A DNA stretch of 64,000 bases from NCBI GenBank assembly GCA_036677445.1, contig JAVBWI010000023.1:186001-250000 (forward strand), read 5' to 3'. Shown here in pieces: positions 1-9,119 of this stretch. Every line of letters begins with the position of its first letter. Position 1 is the first letter of the stretch. This DNA is from JAVBWI01 sp036677445. Lineage in GTDB: Bacteria > Bacillota > Clostridia > Christensenellales > CAG-138. Below the pieces are notes generated by a model that searched no databases, had not been told where the DNA came from, and worked only from the letters and a program-made list of their open reading frames with translations. Made by a program: the position numbers and the translations under genes.

Positions 1-1205
1 GCCCGGATGGGAATGCCTATCTCTGCAAAGCGATCCTGGTTGACCCGCATTTCAAATGCCAGCCCCTCCAGCAGCGCCCGGACGATCTCTTCCTTTGTAG
101 AGGAAAGCGTCAAGCCCACAATGGCGCCCTTGGCGTTCAGATCGCAGTAAGGCGTGCCGCTTCCGTTCAAATGCGGCAAAAACAGAAGGCCCGAGGGCTG
201 TTCCGGCATGTCCTCCGCCAGTTTGCCAAAGGAGATATTCTCCCCTCCCGGCCCATTCTTCCACGCCAGCGTATCGCGCAGCCATTTTAGCACGATGCCG
301 CCGGCGTGATTCAACGCAAAGGAAAAGTATTTCTCTGGGAGCGCATGCCTGTAGCACGGATAATACCCCTCAAAAAAAGGCCGGCTCCGGTTGGGCTGCT
401 CCAGGCATACGGAAAGAACTTCCGCGGTGCCGTGGGAATCTACCGCCAGGCCTTCTTTAACCGCCCCCGCTCCCAGCGCGGCGCTCACCTGATCGTGGGC
501 GCCTGCCACCAGCAGCGGACGGCCGGTAAGGCCAAGTTCCTCCGCCAATGTCCCGGAAAGCCGCCCTACGGCATTGCCGGAGGGAACGATTGTGCACAGC
601 TTTTCCGCCGCCACGCCCGTGCGGCGCAGGATATCCCCGCACCAGCCGCCGCTTTGCTGGCTGTAGGCCATGGTACGGGATGCCATGGTACTGTCCGTAA
701 TCGCCTCATCCGAGCCCAGCAGCTTATAAAACAGCGATTCATAGGTCATATACTTATGAACCTTTTCCGCTATATCCGGCCTGTTCCGCTCGATCCACAT
801 GATCTTGGTCAGCGAATTGACGGGATGCGGCCGCATCCCGCTCACGGCAAACAGTTCATACGCGCCCAGCACGGTATTGCACCAATCCGCCTCCGGCCTG
901 CTGCGGGTATCCATACCCAGAATAGCTCTGTAAAGCGGTTTGTCATCCCGCCCCACCGGGATGACGGCGTCGCCCTGCACACTAAGCGTGATGGCGGAAA
1001 GCTCCCGAATTCCGGATTGTTCCAACGCCTTTCCCAAAAGCGCCAGCGCAATGCGGAAAATCGCCATCGGATCCTGCTCCGCCCAGCCGTCGGCGGGATA
1101 GAGCACGGCGTATTCCTCAAACACGCCGGCGCATGGAGTCCCCTCTTCATCAAATAGAAATACCTTGCAACCGGTGGTGCCGACATCCATGCTGCAAACG
1201 TACAT
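1..1205 (-). CDS. FGGY-family carbohydrate kinase (3' end beyond window)
   Basis: I read an uninterrupted frame from the ATG at 1205 down to the window edge, about 401 codons, so the C-terminus is missing. The N-terminus carries the FGGY phosphate-binding motif (MDVGTTGCKVFLFD). A later GAHDQVSAALGAG segment holds the presumed catalytic Asp, and NHAGGIVLKW and LPHLNGSGTP fit the second actin-like domain. Family members use ATP to phosphorylate sugars or sugar alcohols in the cytoplasm. The gene starts 4 bp after the stop of the SAF-domain gene and is the last visible gene of the operon. The likely role is phosphorylation of the ketose made by the upstream dehydrogenases. The substrate cannot be read from sequence; xylulokinase-like is the broad match. 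Confidence 0.88.
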   Translation of the reverse strand, partial: MYVCSMDVGTTGCKVFLFDEEGTPCAGVFEEYAVLYPADGWAEQDPMAIFRIALALLGKALEQSGIRELSAITLSVQGDAVIPVGRDDKPLYRAILGMDTRSRPEADWCNTVLGAYELFAVSGMRPHPVNSLTKIMWIERNRPDIAEKVHKYMTYESLFYKLLGSDEAITDSTMASRTMAYSQQSGGWCGDILRRTGVAAEKLCTIVPSGNAVGRLSGTLAEELGLTGRPLLVAGAHDQVSAALGAGAVKEGLAVDSHGTAEVLSVCLEQPNRSRPFFEGYYPCYRHALPEKYFSFALNHAGGIVLKWLRDTLAWKNGPGGENISFGKLAEDMPEQPSGLLFLPHLNGSGTPYCDLNAKGAIVGLTLSSTKEEIVRALLEGLAFEMRVNQDRFAEIGIPIR

Positions 1206-1209
1206 GAAG

Positions 1210-2505
1210 CTACCCCAGCATATTGTCCTGCAGTCTGCGCAATTGCAACAGTACGGACTGGTCATTTAACTCCACCATATCATAGGTAATAATGGTGTCT
1301 TTCGCGACATCCGTCCGCATTGTGGCCCCCTTTGCCAGGCCAACGGGCAGCATATTGCCCTCCCTGGCTACGCCTGCAAGGTCGATGCTGGCCCTGTAGC
1401 AGTATTCGCCGATGGAATCCAGCACCTCGCCCGCTTTCAGATCCCGTTTGGCAATGGTGATGCACTCGCTGGTCAGATGATCCATGGGATGGCCTGTAGA
1501 TTCCCCGTAGATGACCGCCTGCGCCACGGTAATGGGCGTTTCGATAGAGCACAGGTGATAAGGCCGATACAGCAGGTAATTGGGCCCGCTGCCCATGTCG
1601 CGTTGTACCAAGCCTTCGATAATACGCTGGTTGTCCGTAGTTACCACCACAAATACGCCGGGTGCGACGTTGCCTATGGCAAAATCCACAACACCTTCCT
1701 TGTCCAGAATACCGCCCTGGGATTTCAGGCTGAACACCTTGGTAAGCTCATCCACATTGCATTTTGCGCAATGCATGCCTCTGATATCCGGAATCAATCC
1801 CGTCGCATTGGATACGGCGCACATTTCGATCATCGTTTTGGAGCCGTCGACGAACTCTACCAGCATGCGCGCCTCCATCCGGCGCGCTTTGGCCTTGTCC
1901 GCCCATTCCTGGTCGCCGGGGGTCGCATAAAAATCCAGCGGATTGTTCTTTCCCTTGCCCGCCGCCACTACTTTAAAGCCCAGGGCCTTAGCAAACCGGT
2001 ACAGCTCACAGATGGAACCCGGCTCGTCGCCCGCTGTGAGGGAATACACTACGCCGGCCTTTTCCGCCATTTTGCGGAGAATGGGGCCGACGGTTACGTC
2101 GCATTCCACATTCATCATGACGATATGCTTTTTATGATCAAAGCACTCCAGGGAGATCCTGGCCCCCATTTCCGGAGAGCCGGTCGCATCGATGACGGAC
2201 TGTATCCCTTGGGCACGGGTGGCGATTTGATAGCTGGTGGTAGCGATCCTCTTTCCCCGGCGGATGGCCTCCTGCGCCTCCTCCGGATCATTGGTCATAA
2301 CGATATTCTCCGTTATGCCCGCCTGCCGGTAGGCATCCATGCAGGTGTCCATTTTCAGGTCGACCACCACCGCCACTTCCATGCCGGGCATCTGTCCGAT
2401 CTGGGCTACAATATCCTTGCCCATTTGGCCCGCGCCCACCAGGGCTACCATGATCGGCGTGCCGCTTTCCTGCAGCTCCTGCAACTTCGCGTCCATTTCA
2501 TACAT
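1210..2505 (-). CDS. SAF-domain NAD(P)-binding oxidoreductase, homoserine dehydrogenase-like (COG4091 type)
   Basis: This is a 431-residue protein. The N-terminal Rossmann fold has a dinucleotide motif (VALVGAGQMG, about residues 20-29), and residues from about 330 (TVAQAVIYGE onward) form a SAF/AFP-like domain. From memory this matches the predicted homoserine-dehydrogenase-like COG4091 group, found in several sugar and sugar-acid catabolic operons rather than in amino-acid synthesis. I chose the ATG at 2505 because AGAGGG lies 8 bases upstream; an ORF-extending start at 2547 has no such site. The gene sits 59 bp after the zinc dehydrogenase and 4 bp before the kinase. It probably oxidises or rearranges an intermediate of the operon's substrate. 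The exact reaction is unknown. Confidence 0.8.
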   Translation of the reverse strand: MYEMDAKLQELQESGTPIMVALVGAGQMGKDIVAQIGQMPGMEVAVVVDLKMDTCMDAYRQAGITENIVMTNDPEEAQEAIRRGKRIATTSYQIATRAQGIQSVIDATGSPEMGARISLECFDHKKHIVMMNVECDVTVGPILRKMAEKAGVVYSLTAGDEPGSICELYRFAKALGFKVVAAGKGKNNPLDFYATPGDQEWADKAKARRMEARMLVEFVDGSKTMIEMCAVSNATGLIPDIRGMHCAKCNVDELTKVFSLKSQGGILDKEGVVDFAIGNVAPGVFVVVTTDNQRIIEGLVQRDMGSGPNYLLYRPYHLCSIETPITVAQAVIYGESTGHPMDHLTSECITIAKRDLKAGEVLDSIGEYCYRASIDLAGVAREGNMLPVGLAKGATMRTDVAKDTIITYDMVELNDQSVLLQLRRLQDNMLG

Positions 2506-2564
2506 ATTGATTATCCCTCTATCTGCAAAATATTTAAAACTTATCAATGCTTATCCGTGTTGCC

Positions 2565-3626
2565 TCACCGCCAGGGAAGCACCGTAATATTCAACGCCCT
2601 TCTGGCATGCATATCCGCTATTCCCGCTTCGAGTTCCTCCAGGGGAACCGTCCGGGTGATATATTTTTCTACGGCTATATAACCCTGCCGTATCATGGAA
2701 ACCGCCTTTTGCAACCCGTCCGCGGGATAAGAAAAGGAACCGGTAACGGACAGCTCGCGGTAGTGAATGAGGTTGCTGTCCAATGTAGTCAGCCTCCTAT
2801 CATCCTTGGGCGCGCCGCCGTATATGATGATCCGCCCCTGCTTGCGGGCGATATCCAGCGCCTGGGGCTGCACCGCCGTGGAAGGTACGGCGCATATCAC
2901 CACGTCCGCACCTATTCCTTCCGTCAGCGCGAGCACTTGTTGGGTTGCCGCCTGCTGATCCCGGTTATCCACGATATGATGGGCGCAGAAGTTCTTTACA
3001 AAGTCCTTCCTGCCTCTGGCCAGGGAAATGATCTTCCCCGCCCCCCGGGCTCGGGCGACTTCAAGATGCAGGCAGCCTGCGGGGCCGTCACCGATCACCG
3101 CCACCGTTTCCCCCGGCGCAATCCGGCTGCGCTCCTGGCAGGCGACGACGCCTGCGACCTTTTCCGCGAACGCCGCCTGGATATAGCTCATATCGTCAGG
3201 GATTTTTTCTACAAGGCCGTGCGCAAGAACCTCCTGCGGCAGGGCAATGTACTGGGCAAATCCGCCGGGAATATGGGTGCCGATCATTTTATGCTCCTGG
3301 CAGAGGTTGACCAGACCCTTTTTACAGTAATAACATCTGCCGCAGCTGATATCGGGGGCGACGGCAACACGGTCGCCTGTCTGAAAACGAAGGCCTGCGT
3401 CCGCTTCCACCACCTGGCCGCTGATTTCATGGCCCATGATCTGACGGGTGATTCCGTCTTTAAGCCCCTGAAAGTAATTGCGCACGTCGCCGCCGCAGAT
3501 GCTGCACGCCTCCACCCTTACCAGCACGCCGCCGACGGGGCAATCTGGCTTTTGTAACTGCCGGATCACGATGCGTTCGATGCCCTCGAATACCGCCGCT
3601 TTCATCATTTCCATAGGGCCCTCCAT
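2565..3626 (-). CDS. Zinc-dependent medium-chain (MDR) alcohol/polyol dehydrogenase
   Basis: This is an MDR-superfamily dehydrogenase of about 353 residues. Visible features are the catalytic-zinc Cys followed by GGD (CSICGGD), the GHE motif (MGHEISG), a structural-zinc cluster of four Cys (CGRCYYCKKGLVNLC), and a degenerate coenzyme motif (VAVIGDGPAGC). Relatives such as sorbitol, threonine and erythrulose-type dehydrogenases interconvert a secondary alcohol and a ketone with NAD(P). The start is uncertain. The ATG at 3626 has GGAGGG five bases upstream and overlaps the stop of the SIS gene, but in-frame ATGs at 3614, 3608 and 3605 also have plausible sites. It is the second MDR enzyme in this operon, which suggests two sequential oxidation steps or two stereoisomeric substrates. 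Confidence 0.85.
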   Translation of the reverse strand: MEGPMEMMKAAVFEGIERIVIRQLQKPDCPVGGVLVRVEACSICGGDVRNYFQGLKDGITRQIMGHEISGQVVEADAGLRFQTGDRVAVAPDISCGRCYYCKKGLVNLCQEHKMIGTHIPGGFAQYIALPQEVLAHGLVEKIPDDMSYIQAAFAEKVAGVVACQERSRIAPGETVAVIGDGPAGCLHLEVARARGAGKIISLARGRKDFVKNFCAHHIVDNRDQQAATQQVLALTEGIGADVVICAVPSTAVQPQALDIARKQGRIIIYGGAPKDDRRLTTLDSNLIHYRELSVTGSFSYPADGLQKAVSMIRQGYIAVEKYITRTVPLEELEAGIADMHARRALNITVLPWR

Positions 3627-4234
3627 CATTGCCCTCCGTGCAGCAGCCGGTCTCCCACCGCGCCGCCCGGATGGATGATGGCAAACTGCTCCCGGGTATA
3701 TCCGCTTTCCTCCATCAGCAGTATGGCCACGGCGTCAAAGAAGGCGATCACGGCCATAGTGCTGGCGGTAGCCAGCATATTAAAGCTGTCGGGCTCCCTT
3801 TGGATTTTGACCCTTATCGTCACATCCGCATTGCGGCCCAGGATAGAGTCCGGGTTCTCCGTTACCCCCACCACTGCCGCGCCCTTCTTTTTCAGCCCCT
3901 CCAGCAGGTTTATGATCTCTCTGGTGGAACCTCCCTTGGATAGTAGCACCACCGCATCCCCGCTCTGCACCATACCCAGCCCGCCGTGAACCGCGTCGCC
4001 CGGGGAAAGGAAGGCGGCAGGGAATTCGATGCAGGAGAAGGAATGGGCGAGCTTTTTGGCCGCCGCGCCGGAAGTGCCCACGCCGCCGAAAAAGAAGCGT
4101 TTTCCCGCCGCTTTCGTGCGCAGGAACAGATCGATCAGAATGTCCGCCTGGGCAAAATCGGTTTGCGCGCCAAGCCGCCGGATTTCTTCGGCCTCTACCT
4201 GCCAAACATGCTGCATTTTCTCAATTCTGTTCAT
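3626..4234 (-). CDS. SIS-domain phosphosugar isomerase (KpsF/GutQ-like, no CBS domains)
   Basis: This is a 202-residue single SIS domain. It has a sugar-phosphate binding stretch (GGVGTSGAAAKKLAHS, about 48-63), the FLSPGDAVHGGLGM segment typical of arabinose-5-phosphate isomerases, a second phosphate loop (LSKGGSTREI), and the C-terminal HPGG..G..L motif. KpsF/GutQ enzymes normally add two CBS domains of about 120 residues; none is present. The family isomerises phosphoketoses to phosphoaldoses in the cytoplasm. In this operon it could act on the product of the FGGY kinase. Its stop overlaps the start of the following dehydrogenase, so translation is probably coupled. A 6-phospho-3-hexuloisomerase-like role is the main alternative. 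Confidence 0.85.
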   Translation of the reverse strand: MNRIEKMQHVWQVEAEEIRRLGAQTDFAQADILIDLFLRTKAAGKRFFFGGVGTSGAAAKKLAHSFSCIEFPAAFLSPGDAVHGGLGMVQSGDAVVLLSKGGSTREIINLLEGLKKKGAAVVGVTENPDSILGRNADVTIRVKIQREPDSFNMLATASTMAVIAFFDAVAILLMEESGYTREQFAIIHPGGAVGDRLLHGGQ

Positions 4235-4243
4235 ACCATAACC

Positions 4244-5347
4244 TCAGTTTGAGCGGATGACCACTTTAATGGAGTCATCGCCTTTTTTCGAGAGTGCAAA
4301 GGCCTGCTGATATTCTTCCAGGGGGAATTCATGGGTGACCAGCCTGTCTACATCGATAACGCCCTTTGCCAGCATATCGATGGCCACCGGATACCCTTCC
4401 AGGCCGCTGATGTGCGCGCCGATGACGTTGAGCTCCTTGCGATCCCCGATAATGCTCCAATCCACGGCAGTGTCGTTCATGAATACGCTGAATTCCACAT
4501 ATTTCCCATGCGTGCGCACCATTCTGAGACCCTGCAAAACGCCTTCGGAATGCCCGGAACAGTGGATGTATATATCGCAGCCGTAACCGTCGGTCAGCTT
4601 GCGGACCTCCTCCACCACGTCGCACCGGAGGGGATTAAACACATAATCCGCGCCGTACTCCCCGGCAATCTTCAGGCGGTTCTCTTTCACGTCGATGCCG
4701 ATGACCAGCCTGGGATTCTTCAGTTTGGCCAATTGCAGCTTGCAAAGCCCGATGGGGCCTAACCCCGCGATAACCACCACATCGTTGAACTTGATATCTG
4801 CGCGCTCAATGGTGTGCACGGCGCAGGAAAGAGGCTCGATCATAGCCGTATGTCGTTCGGGCACGCTCTCCGGAATTCGATACACCCGGGAATTTTTATA
4901 GAACTTCATGTATTCGGCCATGGAGCCTTCCGCGACGTTCTTCTTGCTGCCGTAAATATTGGTGTTCCTGCACATCCAGTGCTCGCCGCCGCTCTTGCAA
5001 AAGCGGCATTCCCCGCAGGAAATGATTTGCTCCGCAATGGCCATATCCCCAAGTTTCAGCCCCGTGCGCTCGTGCGCCCGTTTCCCGATGGCGGCCACGC
5101 GGCCGGCAAATTCGTGCCCCAAAGTCACGGGTTCGTCCACCCACTTGGGCAAAACGCCGCCGCCCCAGAACATCTGCGCCCCATCCACGATCTTGATATC
5201 GCCGGCACAGATTCCGGTGCCCAGTACCTTGACCAGAATCTCGTCTTCATCTATTTGCGGCACAGGGACAGTGTCGCATCTGAGGTCGTTGGGCCCGTAT
5301 ATGCGAATAGCCCGCATGGTCTTGGGAATATCGTTGCTTTGTATCAT
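4244..5347 (-). CDS. Zinc-dependent dehydrogenase, erythritol/L-threitol dehydrogenase type
   Basis: This 367-residue MDR enzyme resembles, from memory, the erythritol/L-threitol dehydrogenases of mycobacteria. Shared features are GICAGD at the first zinc ligand, an FWGGG loop, GHEFAGRV, the CGECRFCKSGGEHWMC structural-zinc cluster, the AGLGPIGL coenzyme loop, and a conserved VDWSIIGDRKEL segment near residue 310. Family members oxidise a tetritol to erythrulose with NAD. I chose the ATG at 5347 for its GGAG seven bases upstream; the extension to 5395 has no site. This gene is the main reason to propose a four-carbon polyol as the operon's substrate. Other C4-C6 polyols are possible. Confidence 0.82.
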   Translation of the reverse strand: MIQSNDIPKTMRAIRIYGPNDLRCDTVPVPQIDEDEILVKVLGTGICAGDIKIVDGAQMFWGGGVLPKWVDEPVTLGHEFAGRVAAIGKRAHERTGLKLGDMAIAEQIISCGECRFCKSGGEHWMCRNTNIYGSKKNVAEGSMAEYMKFYKNSRVYRIPESVPERHTAMIEPLSCAVHTIERADIKFNDVVVIAGLGPIGLCKLQLAKLKNPRLVIGIDVKENRLKIAGEYGADYVFNPLRCDVVEEVRKLTDGYGCDIYIHCSGHSEGVLQGLRMVRTHGKYVEFSVFMNDTAVDWSIIGDRKELNVIGAHISGLEGYPVAIDMLAKGVIDVDRLVTHEFPLEEYQQAFALSKKGDDSIKVVIRSN

Positions 5348-5431
5348 GAAAATCTCCTTTCGAAAATGCGTTGGGCCCTGTCCGGCGTTTGCCAAACGTT
5401 AAGCCGTTCCCCGCCCCCGCAATGGAGCCGC

Positions 5432-6406
5432 TTATCTGCTGCTGCCCGTATACCGGTATTTCAGGCTGTCCATGAACATGGCAAAGAATATGACGATGCC
5501 GTTCACGATGGGGATAAGATAAGTGGAAACACCGATAAGACCAAGTATATTTTCAATAAGGGAGATGATCAAAAAACCGATGCAGACGCCCGGAAACACC
5601 TTCCCATAGCCGCCGAACAGACTGATGCCGCCAAGAACGGATATGGCAATGGCGTCAAACTCCCAGGATTGCCCGATGGTCTGCTGGATAGTTCCCAGAT
5701 TGGACGCGCAGTACAGGCCGGCGAGCGCGGCATAGATATCGCAGATTATCACACAGGCGAACTTCGTGGCGTCGGTTTTGATACCCAGCGCCCGCGCCGC
5801 CCGTTCATTGCAGCCGATGGCGTAAATGTTTTTGCCAAAGCCCGTAAGCGTCAGAACAAGGTGCAGAATAAGCGACAGCGCGATGGCGATAAGCACAACC
5901 ACCGGGAAGCCATAGAATGTCTTTGTCATGAAGCCGTATACTTCGTTGGGCATATAGATATACATGCTCTGGGTGATAATCATGGCAATGCCGCGAAGCA
6001 CCAGCTGCATACCCAACGTAACCAGCAGGGGGCTAAGCTTCATCTTTACCATGAAAAAGCCATTCAAAAGGCCCGCAAGCGCGCCGACCAGGATGCAGAC
6101 CAGAATGCCGCCCAAGACGCCGAAGCCGAAATCATGCATGGCGGTTCCGGCAAATACCATGGATAAGTAGGCAATGGAGCCCACCGACAGGTCCGTAAGG
6201 CCTGTCAACAAAACCAGGCTGATGCCGCAGGCGATAATCAGATATTGGCTGTTGTTAAGCAGCATGCTGAAAATGTTGCGCGCGGTAAAGAAGTTGGGGG
6301 AAAGGCATGCGCTTATGAGGATAACCAAAGCCAGCACCGCATAGATCGCATAATTCAATGCGGTAAGCATGACCCTCCTGGTCTGGATTGTTTTATCGTT
6401 GCGCAT
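5432..6406 (-). CDS. Ribose-type (RbsC/AraH family) ABC sugar permease 1
   Basis: This is a 324-residue polytopic membrane protein with about eight to ten hydrophobic segments. It carries the family landmarks DLSVGSIAYLS after the third helix and IGCNERAARALGI in the cytoplasmic coupling loop, and ends with VLGGISLFGGYGKVFPG. RbsC-like permeases form the channel of CUT2 importers with one two-headed ATPase. The start has GGAGGG eight bases upstream and lies 3 bp after the ATPase gene's stop. The operon encodes a second, different permease further upstream, so the transporter is probably a heterodimeric pore. It acts in the cytoplasmic membrane. Confidence 0.9.
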   Translation of the reverse strand: MRNDKTIQTRRVMLTALNYAIYAVLALVILISACLSPNFFTARNIFSMLLNNSQYLIIACGISLVLLTGLTDLSVGSIAYLSMVFAGTAMHDFGFGVLGGILVCILVGALAGLLNGFFMVKMKLSPLLVTLGMQLVLRGIAMIITQSMYIYMPNEVYGFMTKTFYGFPVVVLIAIALSLILHLVLTLTGFGKNIYAIGCNERAARALGIKTDATKFACVIICDIYAALAGLYCASNLGTIQQTIGQSWEFDAIAISVLGGISLFGGYGKVFPGVCIGFLIISLIENILGLIGVSTYLIPIVNGIVIFFAMFMDSLKYRYTGSSR

Positions 6407-6409
6407 CCT

Positions 6410-7912
6410 TCAGCCCTCCCCGATGCATTCCTTGGTCAGTCTCTGGTTGGTGATATCGCCGCTCGTAAGGTAAGCGCTGGCGCGCCCGTCGCGCAGCACG
6501 ACGATATTGTCCGCCAGTTTTTGTATTTCCTCGGTTTCGGACGAAATCACAATACAGGACATGCCCTTTGCCGCCAGTTGCCGGATCAAATTCTGTATCT
6601 CCACCTTGGCTCCCACATCCACGCCCCGCGTGGGTTCGTCCAGGATGAGTATCTCGGGGTTTTTAGACAGCCACTTGCTGATGACCACCTTTTGCTGGTT
6701 GCCGCCCGAAAGCTGCCCTACCAACGCATCGCAATCCGACGCGGCGATGTGCATCTCCTGAATATACCGTGTCCCCTCCGCCTTTTCCTTGCTTTTACTC
6801 AACACACGGAGAAAGCTTCGGCTGAATGCCCCCAGGTTGGCCGCCGTCACGTTCTTCCACAGCTGCATGGGAAGGTACAGCCCGTCATGATGCCGCCCTT
6901 CGGTGACATACCCGCATTTCTTGAACAATTGATGGGGCCGGATGGCCTTGAGCTCGCCCTTTACGCTATACAGGATGCTGCCTTGAATCAAGGGGGCCAG
7001 GCCCAGCATGGTCTGGATGGTTTCCGTCCTGCCGGAGCCCAGCAGGCCCCAAAGCCCTAACACTTCCCCCCGGTGCAGGTCAAAGCTCACGTTGATGGGA
7101 AACCTTTCCCCATGCAGATTGCTTACCCGCAGCACTACCTCGTCGGTCATGCGGCTTTCCACCAGGCTGAAAGTCACTTTCGACGGAACCATATAGCTCA
7201 CGATGGTATTTCTGTCCATTTCCGCTACGGGGCCTTTGCCCACCACCTGGCCATCGCGCATGACAACGACCTTATCGCAGATCTTTTCCACCTCATCAAG
7301 ATAGTGCGTAATATAAATGATGGTCTTGCCATCCGCCTTGAGCTTGCGGATCACCTCGAAGAGGTTCTCCTTTTCCTTCATGGAAAGGGACGAAGTCGGC
7401 TCGTCAAAGAGCAAAATCTCCCCGCCCAGGGACAGGGCACGGGCGATCTGCACAATTTGCTGTTCTCCCACGGAGAGGGTGTTCACTTTTTGGTTGGGAT
7501 CCACCGTGCAGCCAAGGGGCAGCAGCAGCTCATTTGCTTTCTCACAAAGCCGTTTTTTATCCAATACCGGCAAACCCTTATATTTATGGTAGCTCTTCAG
7601 GTCCACCAGGAATATGTTTTCATACACCGTCAGATTGCCGAAAAGCTGCACCTCCTGCTGGATAAAGGCTACCCCTAAACGCCGGGAGTCGCTGGGTTTA
7701 TTGATTTGGACCTCGCGCCCATTGATCAGGATGCGGCCCTCATCCGCCTTGAGCACCCCGCCCAACACATTCATCAGCGTAGATTTCCCCGCGCCGTTCA
7801 CGCCCAGCAGCGCCACGACCTCACCGCCATAGAACTCCAGAGAAATATCCCGCAGCGCGTATACGCCGGAGAATCTCTTATGGCAATTTTCTATTCTCAG
7901 TGTTGCTTCCAC
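6410..7912 (-). CDS. Ribose-type (RbsA/MglA family) two-domain ABC ATPase
   Basis: This 500-residue protein has two fused nucleotide-binding domains. Domain 1 has Walker A GVNGAGKST (about 37-45), signature LSVGEQQ and Walker B ILLFDEPTSSL. Domain 2 has signature LSGGNQQK and Walker B ILILDEPTRGVDVG. The Walker A region of domain 2 is GLLGSGRTE, in which Lys is replaced by Arg; this is usual for the second site of the family. It energises uptake of the operon's sugar. The start codon is GTG at 7912, with AGGAG nine bases upstream inside the end of the preceding permease gene. Tight spacing (2 bp before, 3 bp after) shows one transcription unit. Confidence 0.92.
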   Translation of the reverse strand: MEATLRIENCHKRFSGVYALRDISLEFYGGEVVALLGVNGAGKSTLMNVLGGVLKADEGRILINGREVQINKPSDSRRLGVAFIQQEVQLFGNLTVYENIFLVDLKSYHKYKGLPVLDKKRLCEKANELLLPLGCTVDPNQKVNTLSVGEQQIVQIARALSLGGEILLFDEPTSSLSMKEKENLFEVIRKLKADGKTIIYITHYLDEVEKICDKVVVMRDGQVVGKGPVAEMDRNTIVSYMVPSKVTFSLVESRMTDEVVLRVSNLHGERFPINVSFDLHRGEVLGLWGLLGSGRTETIQTMLGLAPLIQGSILYSVKGELKAIRPHQLFKKCGYVTEGRHHDGLYLPMQLWKNVTAANLGAFSRSFLRVLSKSKEKAEGTRYIQEMHIAASDCDALVGQLSGGNQQKVVISKWLSKNPEILILDEPTRGVDVGAKVEIQNLIRQLAAKGMSCIVISSETEEIQKLADNIVVLRDGRASAYLTSGDITNQRLTKECIGEG

Positions 7913-7914
7913 AA

Positions 7915-8928
7915 CTATTTGCTCCTCTTTCTCGTATTTACGGCAATGGCGTTATTCAGCCGGTAATCCAGTATGGTGGCCAGTATGATAATGGCGCCCT
8001 TGATAACCTGGGCAGGGTACGACTGTACCCCCAAGAGGTTCAATGAAATCGATGTGGTGGAGATGACGACCGCGCCCAGCGCCACACCAATGATCGTGCC
8101 CCGGCCGCCTCTGTCCGAAGCGCCGCCGATGACTGCGGAGGCCAGCACCTCCAGCAGCATGGAGGGGGAAACCATGCGCGCCGTGGCGCATCCGCTCTGC
8201 ACCGAAAGCATGATGCCCGCCATACCCGCCATAAGCGAGCTGATCAGATACGCGCCGATGGTCGCAAGCCGCACCGGCACGCCCGATACGTTGGCGACAT
8301 GCCGGTTTGTGCCGATAAAATACAGCCATCTGCCGAACACGGTTTTGCTCAGCACGAAATGCAAAACCGCTACCAGCAGTATGAATACTATTACGTACAT
8401 CGGGACAAAGCCCGCAATCTTCGTTTTGAAAAAAGCAGTAAGTGCCTCTGGGATGCCTCTGACGGATTCGTAGTTGGTATACCATTTTGCAAATCCTTCG
8501 GCGATATTCATCATTGCCAGCGTGACGATCATAGGCGGCATATGGAATACCGAAACGGAAATTCCATTGACAATGCCCGCCACCAGACAAACGCCGATTA
8601 CGAGCAGGCAGCCAAGAAGCCAATTCCCCGTAGCGGACATATAGGTAACGCCCACAACAGAGCCCATGGCCAGAACCGCAGGCAGGGAAATATCGATACC
8701 GCCAGTGATAAGCACAAACGCCAGGCCAAGCGACATGGTTCCATAGATCGAGGCCTGTGAAATAATGTTAAACAGATTATATGGCGTGGAGAAATTGGGA
8801 ACAAAGAGGATCAACAGCGTAAATATCGCCGCCCCCGCCGCCGCAATCAATACATACTGCCTTCTTTTTTTTGCAGATGAAACCTCACCGGAGGATTTTA
8901 TGTTCGTTTCGTTTTGTATTCCCATCAT
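7915..8928 (-). CDS. Ribose-type (RbsC family) ABC sugar permease 2
   Basis: This 337-residue RbsC-like permease has a charged cytoplasmic N-terminus, about nine hydrophobic segments, GGIDISLPAVLAMGS after the third helix and a GTNRHVANVSGVP coupling loop. A VIGGASDRGGRGTIIG segment replaces the usual LGGxSLxGGxG motif. The ATG at 8928 has GGAG eight bases upstream; the longer ORF to 8991 has no ribosome site. It is clearly divergent from the other permease in this operon. It is expected to pair with it and with the two-headed ATPase to import the substrate delivered by the lipoprotein encoded immediately upstream. Confidence 0.9.
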   Translation of the reverse strand: MMGIQNETNIKSSGEVSSAKKRRQYVLIAAAGAAIFTLLILFVPNFSTPYNLFNIISQASIYGTMSLGLAFVLITGGIDISLPAVLAMGSVVGVTYMSATGNWLLGCLLVIGVCLVAGIVNGISVSVFHMPPMIVTLAMMNIAEGFAKWYTNYESVRGIPEALTAFFKTKIAGFVPMYVIVFILLVAVLHFVLSKTVFGRWLYFIGTNRHVANVSGVPVRLATIGAYLISSLMAGMAGIMLSVQSGCATARMVSPSMLLEVLASAVIGGASDRGGRGTIIGVALGAVVISTTSISLNLLGVQSYPAQVIKGAIIILATILDYRLNNAIAVNTRKRSK

Positions 8929-9060
8929 TCTACTCGCTCCAAACGCACTCAGCAGCCTCTGGTCCTTTTCCTCATCAACGGCTAACAGCATCGTTTATTT
9001 GGTCCGCACTTCGCGTTACCCCTTTTCCGATTTTGAAAATCCATTGAGATTATCCCCCAT

Positions 9061-9094
9061 TTTTGCGGGAAGAGCGCTCGCCCTTCCCGCAAAA
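9061..9094 (-). promoter_or_regulatory. Intercistronic stem-loop between binding-protein and permease genes
   Basis: Positions 9061-9072 and 9083-9094 form a perfect 12-bp inverted repeat (core GCGGGAAG/CTTCCCGC) around a 10-base loop. It lies about 25 bases after the binding-protein stop and 130 bases before the permease start. No T-run follows on the minus strand. It therefore looks less like a full terminator than like an RNA 3'-end stabiliser or partial terminator. Such elements commonly raise binding-protein expression above that of the membrane genes. Confidence 0.6.
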
Positions 9095-9119
9095 TCCGCA
9101 TATGCAACAAGTACGCTGC

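Noticed and set aside
6410..7912. Arg for Lys in the second Walker A of the sugar ATPase as a defect
   Set aside because: This change is usual in the second domain of RbsA/MglA-type ATPases.
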